A DNA stretch of 64,000 nt from Fulvimarina sp039652615 (GCF_039652615.1 NZ_JBDJAC010000008.1:124001-188000); one strand, 5' to 3'. Numbered from the stretch's first letter, positions 36,017 to 45,047 are shown. Numbers and translations: made by a program. Notes: a model not told the origin generated them from the sequence alone.

Positions 36017-36609
36017 CAAAGCCAGCGTGTTCCGTAGCGGTCGAAGGTCAGGATGCGATCCTGTGGTACGATCGTCATCGCCGCGTCCTGCTCGGACAGC
36101 TTTCCATATTCCCGCAGGACGGCGCGGCTGACCCCGCCATGGGAGACCAGGATCGTCTTGGGCGTCAGTTCGGCGAGAAGCGGGCGGATGCGAACAAGTA
36201 GTTCGGCATAGGACTCTGCCGTCGCGCCGGGACAGCGATAATTCCATTTGTCGGCGTCCCGGTCTTCGATCGCCTTAGGGTCGCTCTCGCCGACCTCCTC
36301 CAGCGTCGATCCCTCCCAGTCGCCATAGCTGACTTCGACAAGCCGCTCGTCGGTTTCGAAATCGTCCACATCAAGACGAAGTTCGTTCCGAATGATCCGC
36401 GTCGTTTCCTGAGCTCGTCCGAGGGGGGAGGCGATAAATCGATATTCGCTGGCGCCAGCGCCGAGGATATTGCGGAAATAGGTGCCGTTTCGTTTCGCCT
36501 GCACCCGTCCAAGCTCGTTCAGCGGTATATCGCGGCGCCCCTGAAGGCGCTCTTCGGCATTATAGTCCGTCTGCCCGTGGCGGCAGAAGTAGACATTCTC
36601 GACGATCAT
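36016..36609 (-). CDS. Histidine phosphatase family protein
   Basis: Predicted phosphohydrolase of the phosphoglycerate-mutase-like superfamily, 197 residues. It has the catalytic VYFCRHGQTDYNAEERLQG motif, FIASPLGRAQETTRII, the catalytic acid region EVSYGDWEG and the second His in ILVSHGGVSRAVLRE. Substrate unknown. This gene, fabI, the DnaJ-like gene and pdxH form a cluster typical of Hyphomicrobiales. It lies 61 bases downstream of fabI. Confidence 0.93.
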   Translation of the reverse strand: MIVENVYFCRHGQTDYNAEERLQGRRDIPLNELGRVQAKRNGTYFRNILGAGASEYRFIASPLGRAQETTRIIRNELRLDVDDFETDERLVEVSYGDWEGSTLEEVGESDPKAIEDRDADKWNYRCPGATAESYAELLVRIRPLLAELTPKTILVSHGGVSRAVLREYGKLSEQDAAMTIVPQDRILTFDRYGTRWL

Positions 36610-36670
36610 CGCTCGCGGGTGCCCTGGTCTCGTTGCAGTGAGCGCCTTTAAACGCCAAAAGGTCTTGTCT

Positions 36671-37492
36671 CTACTCGTCCTTGACGACCGAGATGTCCGG
36701 CGCGTCGACCGCCTTCATGCCAACCGTGTGATAACCCGAATCGACATGGTGGACCTCGCCCGTCACGCCTTTCGACATGTCGGAAAGCAGATAGAGCGCC
36801 GACTGGCCAACCTCTTCGGTCGTGACCGTGCGCTTCAGCGGCGAGTTGTACTCGTTCCACTTCAGGATATAGCGGAAATCGCCGATGCCGGAGGCTGCCA
36901 GCGTCTTGATAGGGCCTGCGGAAATCGCGTTGACCCGGATCTTCTGATTGCCGAGATCGACCGCCAGATAGCGCACCGAGGCTTCCAATGCGGCTTTCGC
37001 GACGCCCATCACGTTATAATGCGGCATCACCTTCTCGGCGCCGTAATAGGTCAGCGTCAGCATGGAGCCGCCATCGCTCATCAGCCTCTGCGCGCGCGCG
37101 GCGAGCGAGGTGAACGAATAGACCGAGATATCCATGGTCGAAAGGAAGTTCGAACGGCTCGTATGGATGTAGCGGCCGGTCAGTTCAGCCTTGTTCGAAT
37201 AGGCGACGGCGTGGACGAAGAAGTCGATCTTGCCCCATTTTTCCGAAAGATGATCGAAGATCGCGTCGACGCTTTCGTCGTCGCCGACATCGCAATGGCC
37301 GGCGACATAAGCGCCGAGTTCGGAGGCAAGCGGTTCCACGCGCTTCTTCAGCGCATCGTTCTGATAGGTGAGGGCAATTTCGGCGCCCTGTTCGGCGAGC
37401 GCCTTCGCAATTCCGTAAGCGATCGACCGGTTGTTGGCGATGCCCATGATCAAGCCTCGCTTACCACTCATGAGACCGGTCATCTGGGTCAT
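36671..37492 (-). CDS. fabI: Enoyl-[acyl-carrier-protein] reductase (NADH)
   Basis: Last reduction of each fatty-acid elongation cycle. The 273-residue short-chain-dehydrogenase-like product has GLIMGIANNRSIAYGIAKAL (nucleotide binding), the AYSNKAELTGRYIHTSRSNF loop and the catalytic Tyr-x6-Lys in YYGAEKVMPHYNVMGVAKAALEASVRYLA. The C-terminus with VHHVDSGYHTVGM is characteristic. It lies downstream of the DnaJ-like gene on the same strand, with a 283-base gap. Confidence 0.97.
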   Translation of the reverse strand: MTQMTGLMSGKRGLIMGIANNRSIAYGIAKALAEQGAEIALTYQNDALKKRVEPLASELGAYVAGHCDVGDDESVDAIFDHLSEKWGKIDFFVHAVAYSNKAELTGRYIHTSRSNFLSTMDISVYSFTSLAARAQRLMSDGGSMLTLTYYGAEKVMPHYNVMGVAKAALEASVRYLAVDLGNQKIRVNAISAGPIKTLAASGIGDFRYILKWNEYNSPLKRTVTTEEVGQSALYLLSDMSKGVTGEVHHVDSGYHTVGMKAVDAPDISVVKDE

Positions 37493-37775
37493 TACGCCTC
37501 TCCTTGCCCGCGCACCATCGCAGGATCGTCTATCGGTTGTTGGGGAGGGTATGGCACAGGCCCGCTAGCCCTTCAAGAAACGGCGGCGAATGGGGCGTAC
37601 ACCGTTTATTGCAACTGTTTCGAAGAGGTGCGCGAGGTTTGGCTAGCCTGAAGGTAAAGCCAGACTGTCTCGATGGCCGGTCAGGCCGCATGGTGGAGCA
37701 AAGCTCGCTCATGCAGCCTGTTCAGGTTTCGAACGTTGAAAGCACCGGCTTCGTCGAGAAAGCCATGCGGGCGGG

Positions 37776-38774
37776 TTATTCCGCCATCGGTTCCTTGGAA
37801 AACTCGCGTTCCAGAACCTCGCGGAGGGGATCGTCCTTGCCCGGCAAAGCAATTCGCGTGGTGATCAGGAGATCGTTCCGCGTGCCGATCTTCGTCGTCA
37901 GGCCCTTGCCCTTGAGCCGGAAGGTGCGGCCCGAATCGGTCCAGGCAGGGATCGTGAGGTTGACCCTGCCTTCCAGCGTATCGACGCCGACCTTACCGCC
38001 AGTGACTGCCGTCTGGAGGGGCACCGAGACATCGGCGCGAAGGTCACGTCCATCGATGCGGAAGCGCTCGTGCGGCAGGATCTTGATGCGAACGAGTGCG
38101 TCGCCCGACTGGCCGTGGGGGCCGGGCGCCGGCTGACCCTGGCCGCGAAGCCGGATCTGCTGGCCGTCCTCGACACCGTCGGGAAGCTTGATCGCCAGCC
38201 GCTTGCCGCTCGAAAATTCGACCTCGATCTTCTTGTCGGCAACGACGTCCTCGAGCGAGACCGTCAGCGAGGCTTCGATGTCCGCTCCCTTGCGGGATGC
38301 TTCGCGCGCAGCCGAAAATCCGCCGCCGGCAGGGCCCGCACCCGGCCCCGCGCCGGGACGCTTTGCGCCGCCCGCGCCGCCGAAGGCCGATGAGAAGAAG
38401 TCGGAGAAGATCGTTTCGGCGTCGAACTGCGAGCCCGCGCCGCGAGACGACGAGAAGTCGAATCCGCTCTGGTCGGCACCTGGTCTCGTGCGCGAGCCGA
38501 AAGGGCTCGCGCCGCCGCCAAATCCGCCGCCGCCGAAACCCTGGAATTTCGGCTTGCCGTCAGCGTCGATCTCGCCGCGATCGAACTGGCCGCGCTTTTC
38601 CTTGTCGCCGAGAATTTCATAAGCCTGATTGGCTTCGTTGAACCGGGACGCCGCTGTCTTGTCGTCGGGATGGGCGTCCGGGTGATACTTCTTGGCGAGC
38701 TTACGGAAAGCGGATTTGATCTCCTTCTCACTCGCCGATTTCGAAACACCGAGTACGGAGTAGGGATCGCGCAT
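37776..38774 (-). CDS. DnaJ-like chaperone (CbpA type)
   Basis: Type II DnaJ co-chaperone of 332 residues. J domain at residues 1-70 with the HPD motif (AKKYHPDAHPDD), a Gly/Phe/Ser-rich region (about 75-160: FGGGGFGGGASPF, PGAGPGAGPAGGG), no zinc-finger Cys repeats, and two C-terminal substrate-binding domains (ADKKIEVEFSSGKRLAIKLPDGVEDGQQIRLRGQG...VGVDTLEGRVNLTIPAW). It should stimulate DnaK. Divergent from pdxH, as usual in rhizobia. Confidence 0.94.
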   Translation of the reverse strand: MRDPYSVLGVSKSASEKEIKSAFRKLAKKYHPDAHPDDKTAASRFNEANQAYEILGDKEKRGQFDRGEIDADGKPKFQGFGGGGFGGGASPFGSRTRPGADQSGFDFSSSRGAGSQFDAETIFSDFFSSAFGGAGGAKRPGAGPGAGPAGGGFSAAREASRKGADIEASLTVSLEDVVADKKIEVEFSSGKRLAIKLPDGVEDGQQIRLRGQGQPAPGPHGQSGDALVRIKILPHERFRIDGRDLRADVSVPLQTAVTGGKVGVDTLEGRVNLTIPAWTDSGRTFRLKGKGLTTKIGTRNDLLITTRIALPGKDDPLREVLEREFSKEPMAE

Positions 38775-38989
38775 CGCGCTCTTCGTCCTTGTTCAGATGG
38801 ATATCGATCGGCCGGTCAATGACGGCCCATTGGTTCACATGTCGGTCATATGGGTTGAGAAGAATGCCATTCAAAGGGTGTGCCCGCCATCTTCGCGGCA
38901 AGACTCGAAGCTGAAAAGACGCACTTTTGCGAATGGCACCGAAACGACTATCTCATGGCGCGAACGGGCCGATCAGGAGATAATGAGCG

Positions 38990-39628
38990 ATGGCTGAGAA
39001 GAACGTTGAGCGTCTGGGCGATGTCAGGCTCGGCGGCGAGCCGGTTGACGACGATCCGTTTGCGCTGTTTGCAAAATGGCTTGCTGCGGCGGAGGCGTCG
39101 GAGGTCAACGATGCCAATGCCCTGTCCCTTGCCACGGTTTTTCCGGATGGCCAGCCGGATGTGCGAATCGTGCTTCTGAAAGATTTCGACGAGCGGGGTT
39201 TCGTCTTCTATACCAATTTTGAAAGCGCGAAGGGGCAGCAGATCCTCGGCTCCCTGCGTGCCGCCATGGCGTTTCACTGGAAATCCCAGCGGCGTCAGGT
39301 GCGGGTGAGGGGCACTGTCGAGGTGGTGTCCGACGAAGAAGCCGACGCGTATTACCATTCGCGCCCGCGCGGCAGCCGTATCGGTGCCTGGGCCTCCCGG
39401 CAGTCGCGCCCGCTGGAAAGCCGCGAGGCACTGGAAGCCCGTGTGATGGAACTGCAAGAGCAATATGGCGAGGGTGATATTCCGCGCCCGCCGCACTGGT
39501 CGGGGTTTCGGCTCGTTCCGGTGGCAATCGAGTTCTGGCAGGACGGCGAGTATCGTCTTCACGACCGGGCGCTTTATGAGCGGGCGAACCCGGATGCACC
39601 CTGGGTGATCACGCGTCTTTCTCCGTAA
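38990..39628 (+). CDS. pdxH: Pyridoxamine 5'-phosphate oxidase
   Basis: FMN enzyme that oxidises pyridoxine/pyridoxamine 5'-phosphate to pyridoxal phosphate. The 212-residue product has DPFALFAKWLAAAEASEVNDANALSLATVFPDGQPDVRIVLLKDFDERGFVFYTNFESAKG, FHWKSQRRQVRVRGTVE, the SRIGAWASRQS block and the C-terminal RLHDR(A)LYER with terminal VITRLSP. All features are canonical. It is divergent from the DnaJ-like gene; a glycosyltransferase follows 4 bases later. Confidence 0.97.
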   Translation: MAEKNVERLGDVRLGGEPVDDDPFALFAKWLAAAEASEVNDANALSLATVFPDGQPDVRIVLLKDFDERGFVFYTNFESAKGQQILGSLRAAMAFHWKSQRRQVRVRGTVEVVSDEEADAYYHSRPRGSRIGAWASRQSRPLESREALEARVMELQEQYGEGDIPRPPHWSGFRLVPVAIEFWQDGEYRLHDRALYERANPDAPWVITRLSP

Positions 39629-39632
39629 CCGC

Positions 39633-40343
39633 GTGACCGTTGATCCGCGATCGACGGCGAGGCGGCTTTCCGTGGTGATGCCCGTACTGAACGAGGCGGA
39701 GACGATCGCCTCGACCTTGCGGGAAACGCGCCACGCCTGCCCAGGCGCTGAGATTATCGTCGTTGATGGCGGCAGCGCCGATGAAACGCTGAGCCTGGCG
39801 CGCTGTCTCGCAGACAGGGTCTTGTCGTCCGGGGCCGGCCGGGCGCGGCAGATGAATGCCGGGGCCGAGGACGCTTCGGGCGAGGTGCTCCTGTTTCTTC
39901 ATGCCGACACGCGAGTGCCAGCGAGCGCCGAAACCGAGATTTTCGAGGCACTCGCGCATGGGCCCGAATGGGGCCGCTTCGATGTGCGGATCGAAGGGCG
40001 GCCGAAGATCCTGGCGTTGGTCGGTCGTCTGATGAACCTGCGCTCGCGGCTGACCGGCGTTGCGACGGGCGATCAGGCCATGTTCGTCAAAAAGACGACG
40101 TTCACGAGAGTCGGCGGATTTGCGGAGATGCCGCTGATGGAGGACATCGCGCTTTCGAAACGGCTGCGGCGCATCTCGCGCCCGGCTTGCCTCCGCTCGA
40201 AAGTCACGACATCCGGCCGTCGCTGGGAGGCGAACGGCCCGATGCGCACGATCCTTACGATGTGGCTCCTGCGGCTCGCCTATGTCTGCGGTGTCCCGCC
40301 GAAACGCCTTGCCGAACTCTATGCCCGGCTGAAGTCCCGCTGA
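39633..40343 (+). CDS. TIGR04283-type family 2 glycosyltransferase
   Basis: Predicted GT-A-fold transferase of 236 residues. It has LSVVMPVLNEAETIASTLRE, IIVVDGGSADETLSLA, GAGRARQMNAGAEDASGEVLLFLHADTRVP (with the DxD-like HAD) and ATGDQAMFVKKTTFTRVGGFAEMPLMEDIALSKRL. This corresponds to the TIGR04283 group often paired with TIGR04282, whose member is at 41621. It starts with GTG 4 bases after pdxH. The donor and acceptor are unknown. Confidence 0.88.
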   Translation: MTVDPRSTARRLSVVMPVLNEAETIASTLRETRHACPGAEIIVVDGGSADETLSLARCLADRVLSSGAGRARQMNAGAEDASGEVLLFLHADTRVPASAETEIFEALAHGPEWGRFDVRIEGRPKILALVGRLMNLRSRLTGVATGDQAMFVKKTTFTRVGGFAEMPLMEDIALSKRLRRISRPACLRSKVTTSGRRWEANGPMRTILTMWLLRLAYVCGVPPKRLAELYARLKSR

Positions 40344-40360
40344 GCCTGCCTGTCCGGCCG

Positions 40361-40552
40361 CTACCGGACACCGCAGGTCCTTGTCCGATCGAGCCGCAGT
40401 CGCGCCGTTTCTTCGGCAAGGGTCGCGGGAAGCCCGATATCCCTGCGCTGCCAGTCCGGCATCTCATCCATGATAAGCTGCACGGCCTGCCGCTGGCGTT
40501 CGATGCGACGCATGCGCACGAACTGGCTCAACATTTCCATTGGTCGAAACAT
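40361..40552 (-). CDS. DUF1127-like small protein
   Basis: 63-residue protein beginning MFRPMEMLSQFVRMRRIER, followed by the segment QAVQLIMDEMPDWQRRDIGLP, which resembles the L-x-x-(L/M)-x-D-x-x-L-x-D-I-G-(L/I) core of DUF1127. Members in alphaproteobacteria are small RNA-associated or metabolic regulators. AAGGAGG lies 5 bases before the ATG, an unusually strong site. It is divergent from the LysR gene across a short A/T-rich region and could be its target. Confidence 0.75.
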   Translation of the reverse strand: MFRPMEMLSQFVRMRRIERQRQAVQLIMDEMPDWQRRDIGLPATLAEETARLRLDRTRTCGVR

Positions 40553-40645
40553 CCTGGCCTCCTTGCGCCCCGGTCTCAGGGGGCATTGCTTTCGATTGAC
40601 CGGAAGCTAGGAGGCCGCTAATATTCAATCAAACGAATTGTTTAG
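40553..40645. promoter_or_regulatory. Short A/T-rich divergent promoter (DUF1127-like / LysR)
   Basis: The 93 bases between the two starts become markedly A/T-rich near the LysR end, with ATTCAATCAAACGAATTG at 40623-40640. Further ATTCAATGAAT lies just inside the LysR frame. LysR proteins usually bind such regions upstream of a divergent gene; the assignment is inference. Confidence 0.4.
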
Positions 40646-41569
40646 ATGGTAAATTCAATGAATTTGAATATACAAGCGCAGGACGTGACATCGACAACGC
40701 CGCTCCTCGACATCGATCTTCTGAAGAGCTTCGCCGCGATCATCGACGAGGGGAGCTTTTCGGCGGCGGCGGAAAGGGTGGGACGCTCGCCCTCGGCGAT
40801 TTCCATGCAGATCAAGCGGTTGGAGGAGATGACCGGCGCGGAGCTTCTGAAGCGCGATGCCCGCTCCGTTCGGCTCACGAGCGAGGGGGAGATCCTGCTC
40901 GGCTTCGCCCGCCAGTTTCTCGAACTCAACAGAAAGGCCATCGGCGCGCTCGGCCGTCCCGAACTGGAAGGGCAGATCCATCTCGGTCTCCCCGACGATT
41001 ACGGTGAGACGGTGCTTCCCTACATGCTGCGCCATTTCTCCGAACGCTATCCATCGGTGGTCATCGACGTGACCATGCAGAACACGCGCGAATTGCTTGA
41101 GCTGTTCGACCGGGGCAGACTGGACGTCGCGGTGTTCTCCTTCGACGAGCAGGGCACGAACGCGGTGGGGGCGGAGTGCCTGTTCACCGATCCTCTCGTC
41201 TGGATCGGCGCGCGCGGTGGCACCGCGCATCTGCGCGATCCGTTGCCGCTTTCCATGTGGGACGAAAGCTGCATATGGCGGCGATCGGCTGTGGCGGCCC
41301 TTGAGAGCGTCGGCCGGCCGTGGCGTGTCGCCTATACCTGCGCCCATACGCCCGGCCAGCGCGCTGCCGTTCGCGCCGGCATCGCGATCGCGCCGGTTTC
41401 GCGGATCTTCGCCGGTGACGATGTCCGCATTCTGGGTGAAGCTGATGGCTTGCCGACGATGGCGAACTATTCGATCGGCATGAAGCTGCGCGCGGAGCCG
41501 TCCGAACAGGCCAAGGCGATCGCCGAGCATCTGCGCGCGTTCTTCCACGACCTGCGCGAGAAACGGTAA
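40646..41569 (+). CDS. LysR-family transcriptional regulator
   Basis: Predicted regulator of 307 residues. The N-terminal winged helix-turn-helix (LLKSFAAIIDEGSFSAAAERVGRSPSAISMQIKRLEEMTGAELLKRD) is classic LysR, followed by an effector-binding domain (IHLGLPDDYGETVLPYMLRHFSERYP). The inducer is unknown. The ATG at 40658 (MNLNIQAQ) is an alternative start; neither has a strong ribosome-binding site. It lies between the two TIGR0428x proteins and is divergent from the DUF1127-like gene. Confidence 0.93.
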   Translation: MVNSMNLNIQAQDVTSTTPLLDIDLLKSFAAIIDEGSFSAAAERVGRSPSAISMQIKRLEEMTGAELLKRDARSVRLTSEGEILLGFARQFLELNRKAIGALGRPELEGQIHLGLPDDYGETVLPYMLRHFSERYPSVVIDVTMQNTRELLELFDRGRLDVAVFSFDEQGTNAVGAECLFTDPLVWIGARGGTAHLRDPLPLSMWDESCIWRRSAVAALESVGRPWRVAYTCAHTPGQRAAVRAGIAIAPVSRIFAGDDVRILGEADGLPTMANYSIGMKLRAEPSEQAKAIAEHLRAFFHDLREKR

Positions 41570-41620
41570 AAGCGGTTGGCCCGCTTCGGCCGCGAGGCTG
41601 ATTGTGGTGGGTCGACAGCC

Positions 41621-42226
41621 ATGTCGCTCTTCACTCGCCCCACCGTCGTCATCTTCGCCAAGGCACCCATTCCCGGCACCGTGAAGACAAGGCTCGCCAA
41701 GACGATCGGCGAGGAGGCGGCGCTGTCACTCTATGAAACCCTTCTGAGACGGACCATCGAGACGGCGTCGAACCCGCGTTGGGACACCGTCATCGCGGCA
41801 ACGCCGGACGAGGCCACAAAGGACGCGTGTTACTGGCCGTCCGGAACACCGCGGATCCCGCAGGGCGAGGGCGATCTCGGCTCTCGAATGCTGAGGCTGC
41901 TGGAACACGCCAAACCGAACGCACCGGTTCTCGTCGTCGGTAGCGATATTCCGGGGCTTTCGGGGTGGCAGATCGAAACCGCGTTCGCTTCGCTGGCGGC
42001 GAGCCCGCTGGTTTTCGGCCCGGCAGAGGACGGCGGTTTCTATCTTGTCGGCGCCGCCGATCAGCCGCCGCCCGCGATCTTTCGAAATGTCGAATGGTCG
42101 ACGGAAACGACGCTGAGGCAGGTGCTGGATAATGTTCCGGCCGGCTCGGCCGGTCTGATCGACAGGCTCGAGGATCTCGATGACGCCGAATCGCTGGAGC
42201 GGCATCGGAAGGCCGGCAGGCTTTAG
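41621..42226 (+). CDS. TIGR04282-family glycosyltransferase-like protein
   Basis: Predicted GT-A-fold nucleotidyltransferase-like protein of 201 residues. It begins PTVVIFAKAPIPGTVKTRLAKTIGEEAALSLYETLL, a TIGR04282 hallmark, and contains VLVVGSDIPGLSGWQIETAF and FGPAEDGGFYLVG. It is commonly encoded next to a TIGR04283 protein (39633 here). I use the ATG at 41621, though a TTG 15 codons upstream is in frame. Its stop codon overlaps the convergent sirtuin stop by 4 bases. Confidence 0.87.
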   Translation: MSLFTRPTVVIFAKAPIPGTVKTRLAKTIGEEAALSLYETLLRRTIETASNPRWDTVIAATPDEATKDACYWPSGTPRIPQGEGDLGSRMLRLLEHAKPNAPVLVVGSDIPGLSGWQIETAFASLAASPLVFGPAEDGGFYLVGAADQPPPAIFRNVEWSTETTLRQVLDNVPAGSAGLIDRLEDLDDAESLERHRKAGRL

Positions 42227-42948
42227 CTCGTTGCGCCCGCGAGGATTTCGTCCACGAATGCCGGAACGAGCTGGCTTGCCGGCCCATGCCGCGCCTCGTC
42301 GAACTGGAAGCTGCCGTCGGAGGGTTCGAGATTGAGCTCCAGCGTGCGGATGCCAAGACGCCTTGCCTCGGACACGAAACCGGCTGCCGGATAGACCGCC
42401 CCGCTGGTGCCGATCGAGACGAAGAGATCGGCCTGTTCCAGCCGCCCGAAGATCCGCTCCATGTGATAGGGCATCTCGCCGAACCAGACGACGTCGGGCC
42501 GCAGCGTGCCGGTTTTGCCGCAGGCCTGACAGGCCTCGGTGACTTCGAGGTCGCCGTGATGATCGCGTGTATCGCCGCAAGCCGAACAGCGCGAGCGGCG
42601 AAGGCGGCCGTGCATATGGATGACGTTCTGGGAGCCACCGCGCTCGTGGAGATCGTCGATATTCTGGGTGACCAGCGTCAATTCGCCCAAAAACTCCCGT
42701 CCGAGCCGCGCCAGCGCTTCATGGGCGGGATTTGGCGAGACGCCGTTCAGGCTGGCTCGCCTTGCATTATAGAAGGCCTGAACGCCTTCGGGGTCCCGCG
42801 CGAAGGCCTCGGGCGTCGCGACATCTTCCAATCTCACCTTGGACCAGAGCCCGTCCTTGTCGCGAAAGGTCGCGACGCCGGATTCGGCCGAAACGCCGGC
42901 ACCGGTGAGGATGAAGATGGATTTCATCGCTTCGGACGCCAAAGGCAT
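42223..42948 (-). CDS. cobB: NAD-dependent protein deacylase (sirtuin, CobB type)
   Basis: Removes acyl groups from lysine using NAD. The 241-residue product has FILTGAGVSAESGVATFRD, the YNARR motif (the Tyr-x-x-Arg that marks desuccinylase-type sirtuins), TQNIDDLHERGG, the catalytic His in IHMHGRL, and zinc Cys pairs CSAC and CQAC, then LRPDVVWFGEMP and GTSGAVYPAA. The start at 42948 overlaps the tldD stop as TGATG, suggesting coupled translation; an ATG at 42927 is the alternative. Confidence 0.93.
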   Translation of the reverse strand: MPLASEAMKSIFILTGAGVSAESGVATFRDKDGLWSKVRLEDVATPEAFARDPEGVQAFYNARRASLNGVSPNPAHEALARLGREFLGELTLVTQNIDDLHERGGSQNVIHMHGRLRRSRCSACGDTRDHHGDLEVTEACQACGKTGTLRPDVVWFGEMPYHMERIFGRLEQADLFVSIGTSGAVYPAAGFVSEARRLGIRTLELNLEPSDGSFQFDEARHGPASQLVPAFVDEILAGATS

Positions 42949-44363
42949 CAAGCCTCGGTCCCGCCGACTGTGATCTGGTTCATTCTGAGATGGGGTTGGC
43001 CGACGCCGACCGGCACGCCCTGGCCATTCTTGCCGCACATGCCGATGCCGGTGTCGAGCTCGACATCGTTGCCGACCATGGCGACACGGTGCATGGCGTC
43101 GGGGCCGTTGCCGATGAGCATGGCGCCCTTGAGCGGTTCCTCCACCTTTCCGCCCCGGATGCGATAGGCTTCCGTGCAGCCGAAAACGAACTTGCCGGAC
43201 GTGATGTCCACTTGGCCGCCGCCGAACGAAACGGCATAAATTCCGTCGTCGACGGAGGCGATGATCTCTTCCGGCGTCGCATCGCCGCCAAGCATCATCG
43301 TGTTGGTCATGCGGGGCATAGGCGCATGGGCGTATGACTGGCGACGTCCGTTGCCGGTTGCCTTGACGCCCATCAACCGGGCGTTCTGCCGATCCTGCAT
43401 GTAGCCGACGAGCTTGCCGTCCTCGATCAGGACCGTGCGATTCGTCGGCGTGCCCTCGTCGTCGATCGTCAGCGAGCCGCGCCGTTCGGCGATCGTGCCG
43501 TCGTCGACCACGGTGACGCCCTTGGCTGCCACCTGCTGGCCCATGAGGCCGGAAAATGCGGAGGTCTTCTTGCGGTTGAAGTCGCCCTCGAGCCCATGGC
43601 CGACCGCTTCGTGCAGCATGACACCGGGCCAGCCTGCGCCAAGCACGATATCGAAGGCGCCTGCGGGGGCGGGGACTGCACGCATGTTAACGCGGGCTTG
43701 GGCAAGGGCCTTGTCGGCGATCGAACGCCAGGTGTCCTCCACCATGAATTCGCCGAATCCGGTGCGTCCGCCAGCGCCGAAAGAACCGGTTTCCTGACGC
43801 TCGTCATCGCCGCAGACCACCGAGACGTTGAAGCGAACGAGCGGGCGTATGTCGCGCACGAGGCGGCCATCGGCTCTAAGGATCTCGACCACCTGATATT
43901 GCGCGCCGACGGTCGCGGAGACCTGACGCACATCCTCGCCCTGATCGCGCAGATATTTGTCGACCGCCTGAAGCAGCCTCACTTTCTCCTCGAAGCTGGG
44001 CGAGCCGATCGGGTTTTCTTCGCCGTAGAGCTTGGCATTGGTCCCGACAGGCGGCTCGGCATAGGTGCCGGCATAGCCGGACTTGACCGTCGAGACGGCG
44101 TCGGCGGCGCGTTTCAGAGCCGTGATCGAAAAGTCGTCCGCATGGGCAAAGCCGACAGCTTCGCCCGCGACGGCGCGGAGACCAAAGCCCTGATCGATGC
44201 CGAAATTCCCGCCCTTCAGGCGGCCATTGTCGAAGGACAGCGATTCGCTCTCGCGATATTCCAGATAAAGTTCGCCGTCATCGGCGCCGCGCAGCGTCTC
44301 TCCGAGAACCGACTGAAGCTCGGCCTGTGACACGTCGAAACGGTCGATGAGGGAAATGGACAT
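42948..44363 (-). CDS. tldD: Metalloprotease TldD
   Basis: Cytoplasmic zinc protease subunit that forms TldD/TldE complexes and processes small peptides, modifying peptides such as microcins. The 471-residue product has the zinc-binding HEAVGHGLEGD (HExxxH) and typical C-terminal YMQDRQNARLMGVKATGNGRRQSYAHAPMPRMTNTMM and GMCGKNGQGVPVGVGQPHLRMNQITVGG blocks. The ATG at 44363 is chosen for normal family length. It lies upstream of ialB and the cox operon, as usual in Hyphomicrobiales. Confidence 0.96.
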   Translation of the reverse strand: MSISLIDRFDVSQAELQSVLGETLRGADDGELYLEYRESESLSFDNGRLKGGNFGIDQGFGLRAVAGEAVGFAHADDFSITALKRAADAVSTVKSGYAGTYAEPPVGTNAKLYGEENPIGSPSFEEKVRLLQAVDKYLRDQGEDVRQVSATVGAQYQVVEILRADGRLVRDIRPLVRFNVSVVCGDDERQETGSFGAGGRTGFGEFMVEDTWRSIADKALAQARVNMRAVPAPAGAFDIVLGAGWPGVMLHEAVGHGLEGDFNRKKTSAFSGLMGQQVAAKGVTVVDDGTIAERRGSLTIDDEGTPTNRTVLIEDGKLVGYMQDRQNARLMGVKATGNGRRQSYAHAPMPRMTNTMMLGGDATPEEIIASVDDGIYAVSFGGGQVDITSGKFVFGCTEAYRIRGGKVEEPLKGAMLIGNGPDAMHRVAMVGNDVELDTGIGMCGKNGQGVPVGVGQPHLRMNQITVGGTEA

Positions 44364-44465
44364 CTGAAGTGAAGCTCCGGCTGACGGACACAATGGTTGG
44401 ACGGTGCGAAGATAGGTCGTTCGCGCCGTTCTTTAAACCAAGGCGCCCGGCCGCAGGCAGACGAC

Positions 44466-45047
44466 CTACTCCGTGGTCGTCGCCGGCTCGGATGCCGCGC
44501 TCGGCTGCGGCTTCGGCAGCGCCTCGAATGCGGCGGTAAATCCGTCGAGAGATACCGGAATCCCGATTCCCTGTTCCGGTGTCTGGAAGAACGAGAAGGT
44601 CGCCTCCTGACCTTTCGACAGCTTGTCGATCAGCGCTTCGTCCATGGCGACGTCCGCGACGCAACCGGTATCGAAACAACGCAAGAAAGGTGTGATCCCG
44701 ATGAATTCGCCGTCGATGTGGAGACGAAGTCCGTTCGGCAGGATAATGCCGAGGGGCGCGCGTGCCCTGAGGATCGTCCCCGTTCCGTCCGCGAGATGCA
44801 GGATCGAGACCGCGAACCCGATCTCCTGCCGGTCCGGCGGCAACACGATCTGCCGCATGAGACATTGTTCGCCGGGGGCACCCGCCGGCGTCGAGCAGAC
44901 GATGCCCCAGGCGCCATGCTGGGATTTCAGTCGCCCGATCGGCTCGGAGGCGAACTGGGCGCTCGCGCTGCCGATCCCGGCGACAAGGCATGTGACGGCG
45001 AGAACCAGGCGTCGGGGACTGGCGAAGGCGGCGAGCAGACGTGGCAT
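44466..45047 (-). CDS. Invasion-associated locus B (IalB) family protein
   Basis: Predicted periplasmic protein of 193 residues. A signal peptide (RRLVLAVTCLVAGIGSASA) precedes the IalB domain: HGAWGIVCSTP...EQCLMRQIVL, LRARAPLGIILPNGLRLHIDGE and FLRCFDTGCVADVAMDEALIDKL, with four Cys that may form disulfides. The C-terminus is Pro/Ser/Ala-rich. The family is named after a Bartonella invasion protein but is widespread in non-pathogens. It commonly lies between tldD and coxB. Confidence 0.92.
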   Translation of the reverse strand: MPRLLAAFASPRRLVLAVTCLVAGIGSASAQFASEPIGRLKSQHGAWGIVCSTPAGAPGEQCLMRQIVLPPDRQEIGFAVSILHLADGTGTILRARAPLGIILPNGLRLHIDGEFIGITPFLRCFDTGCVADVAMDEALIDKLSKGQEATFSFFQTPEQGIGIPVSLDGFTAAFEALPKPQPSAASEPATTTE

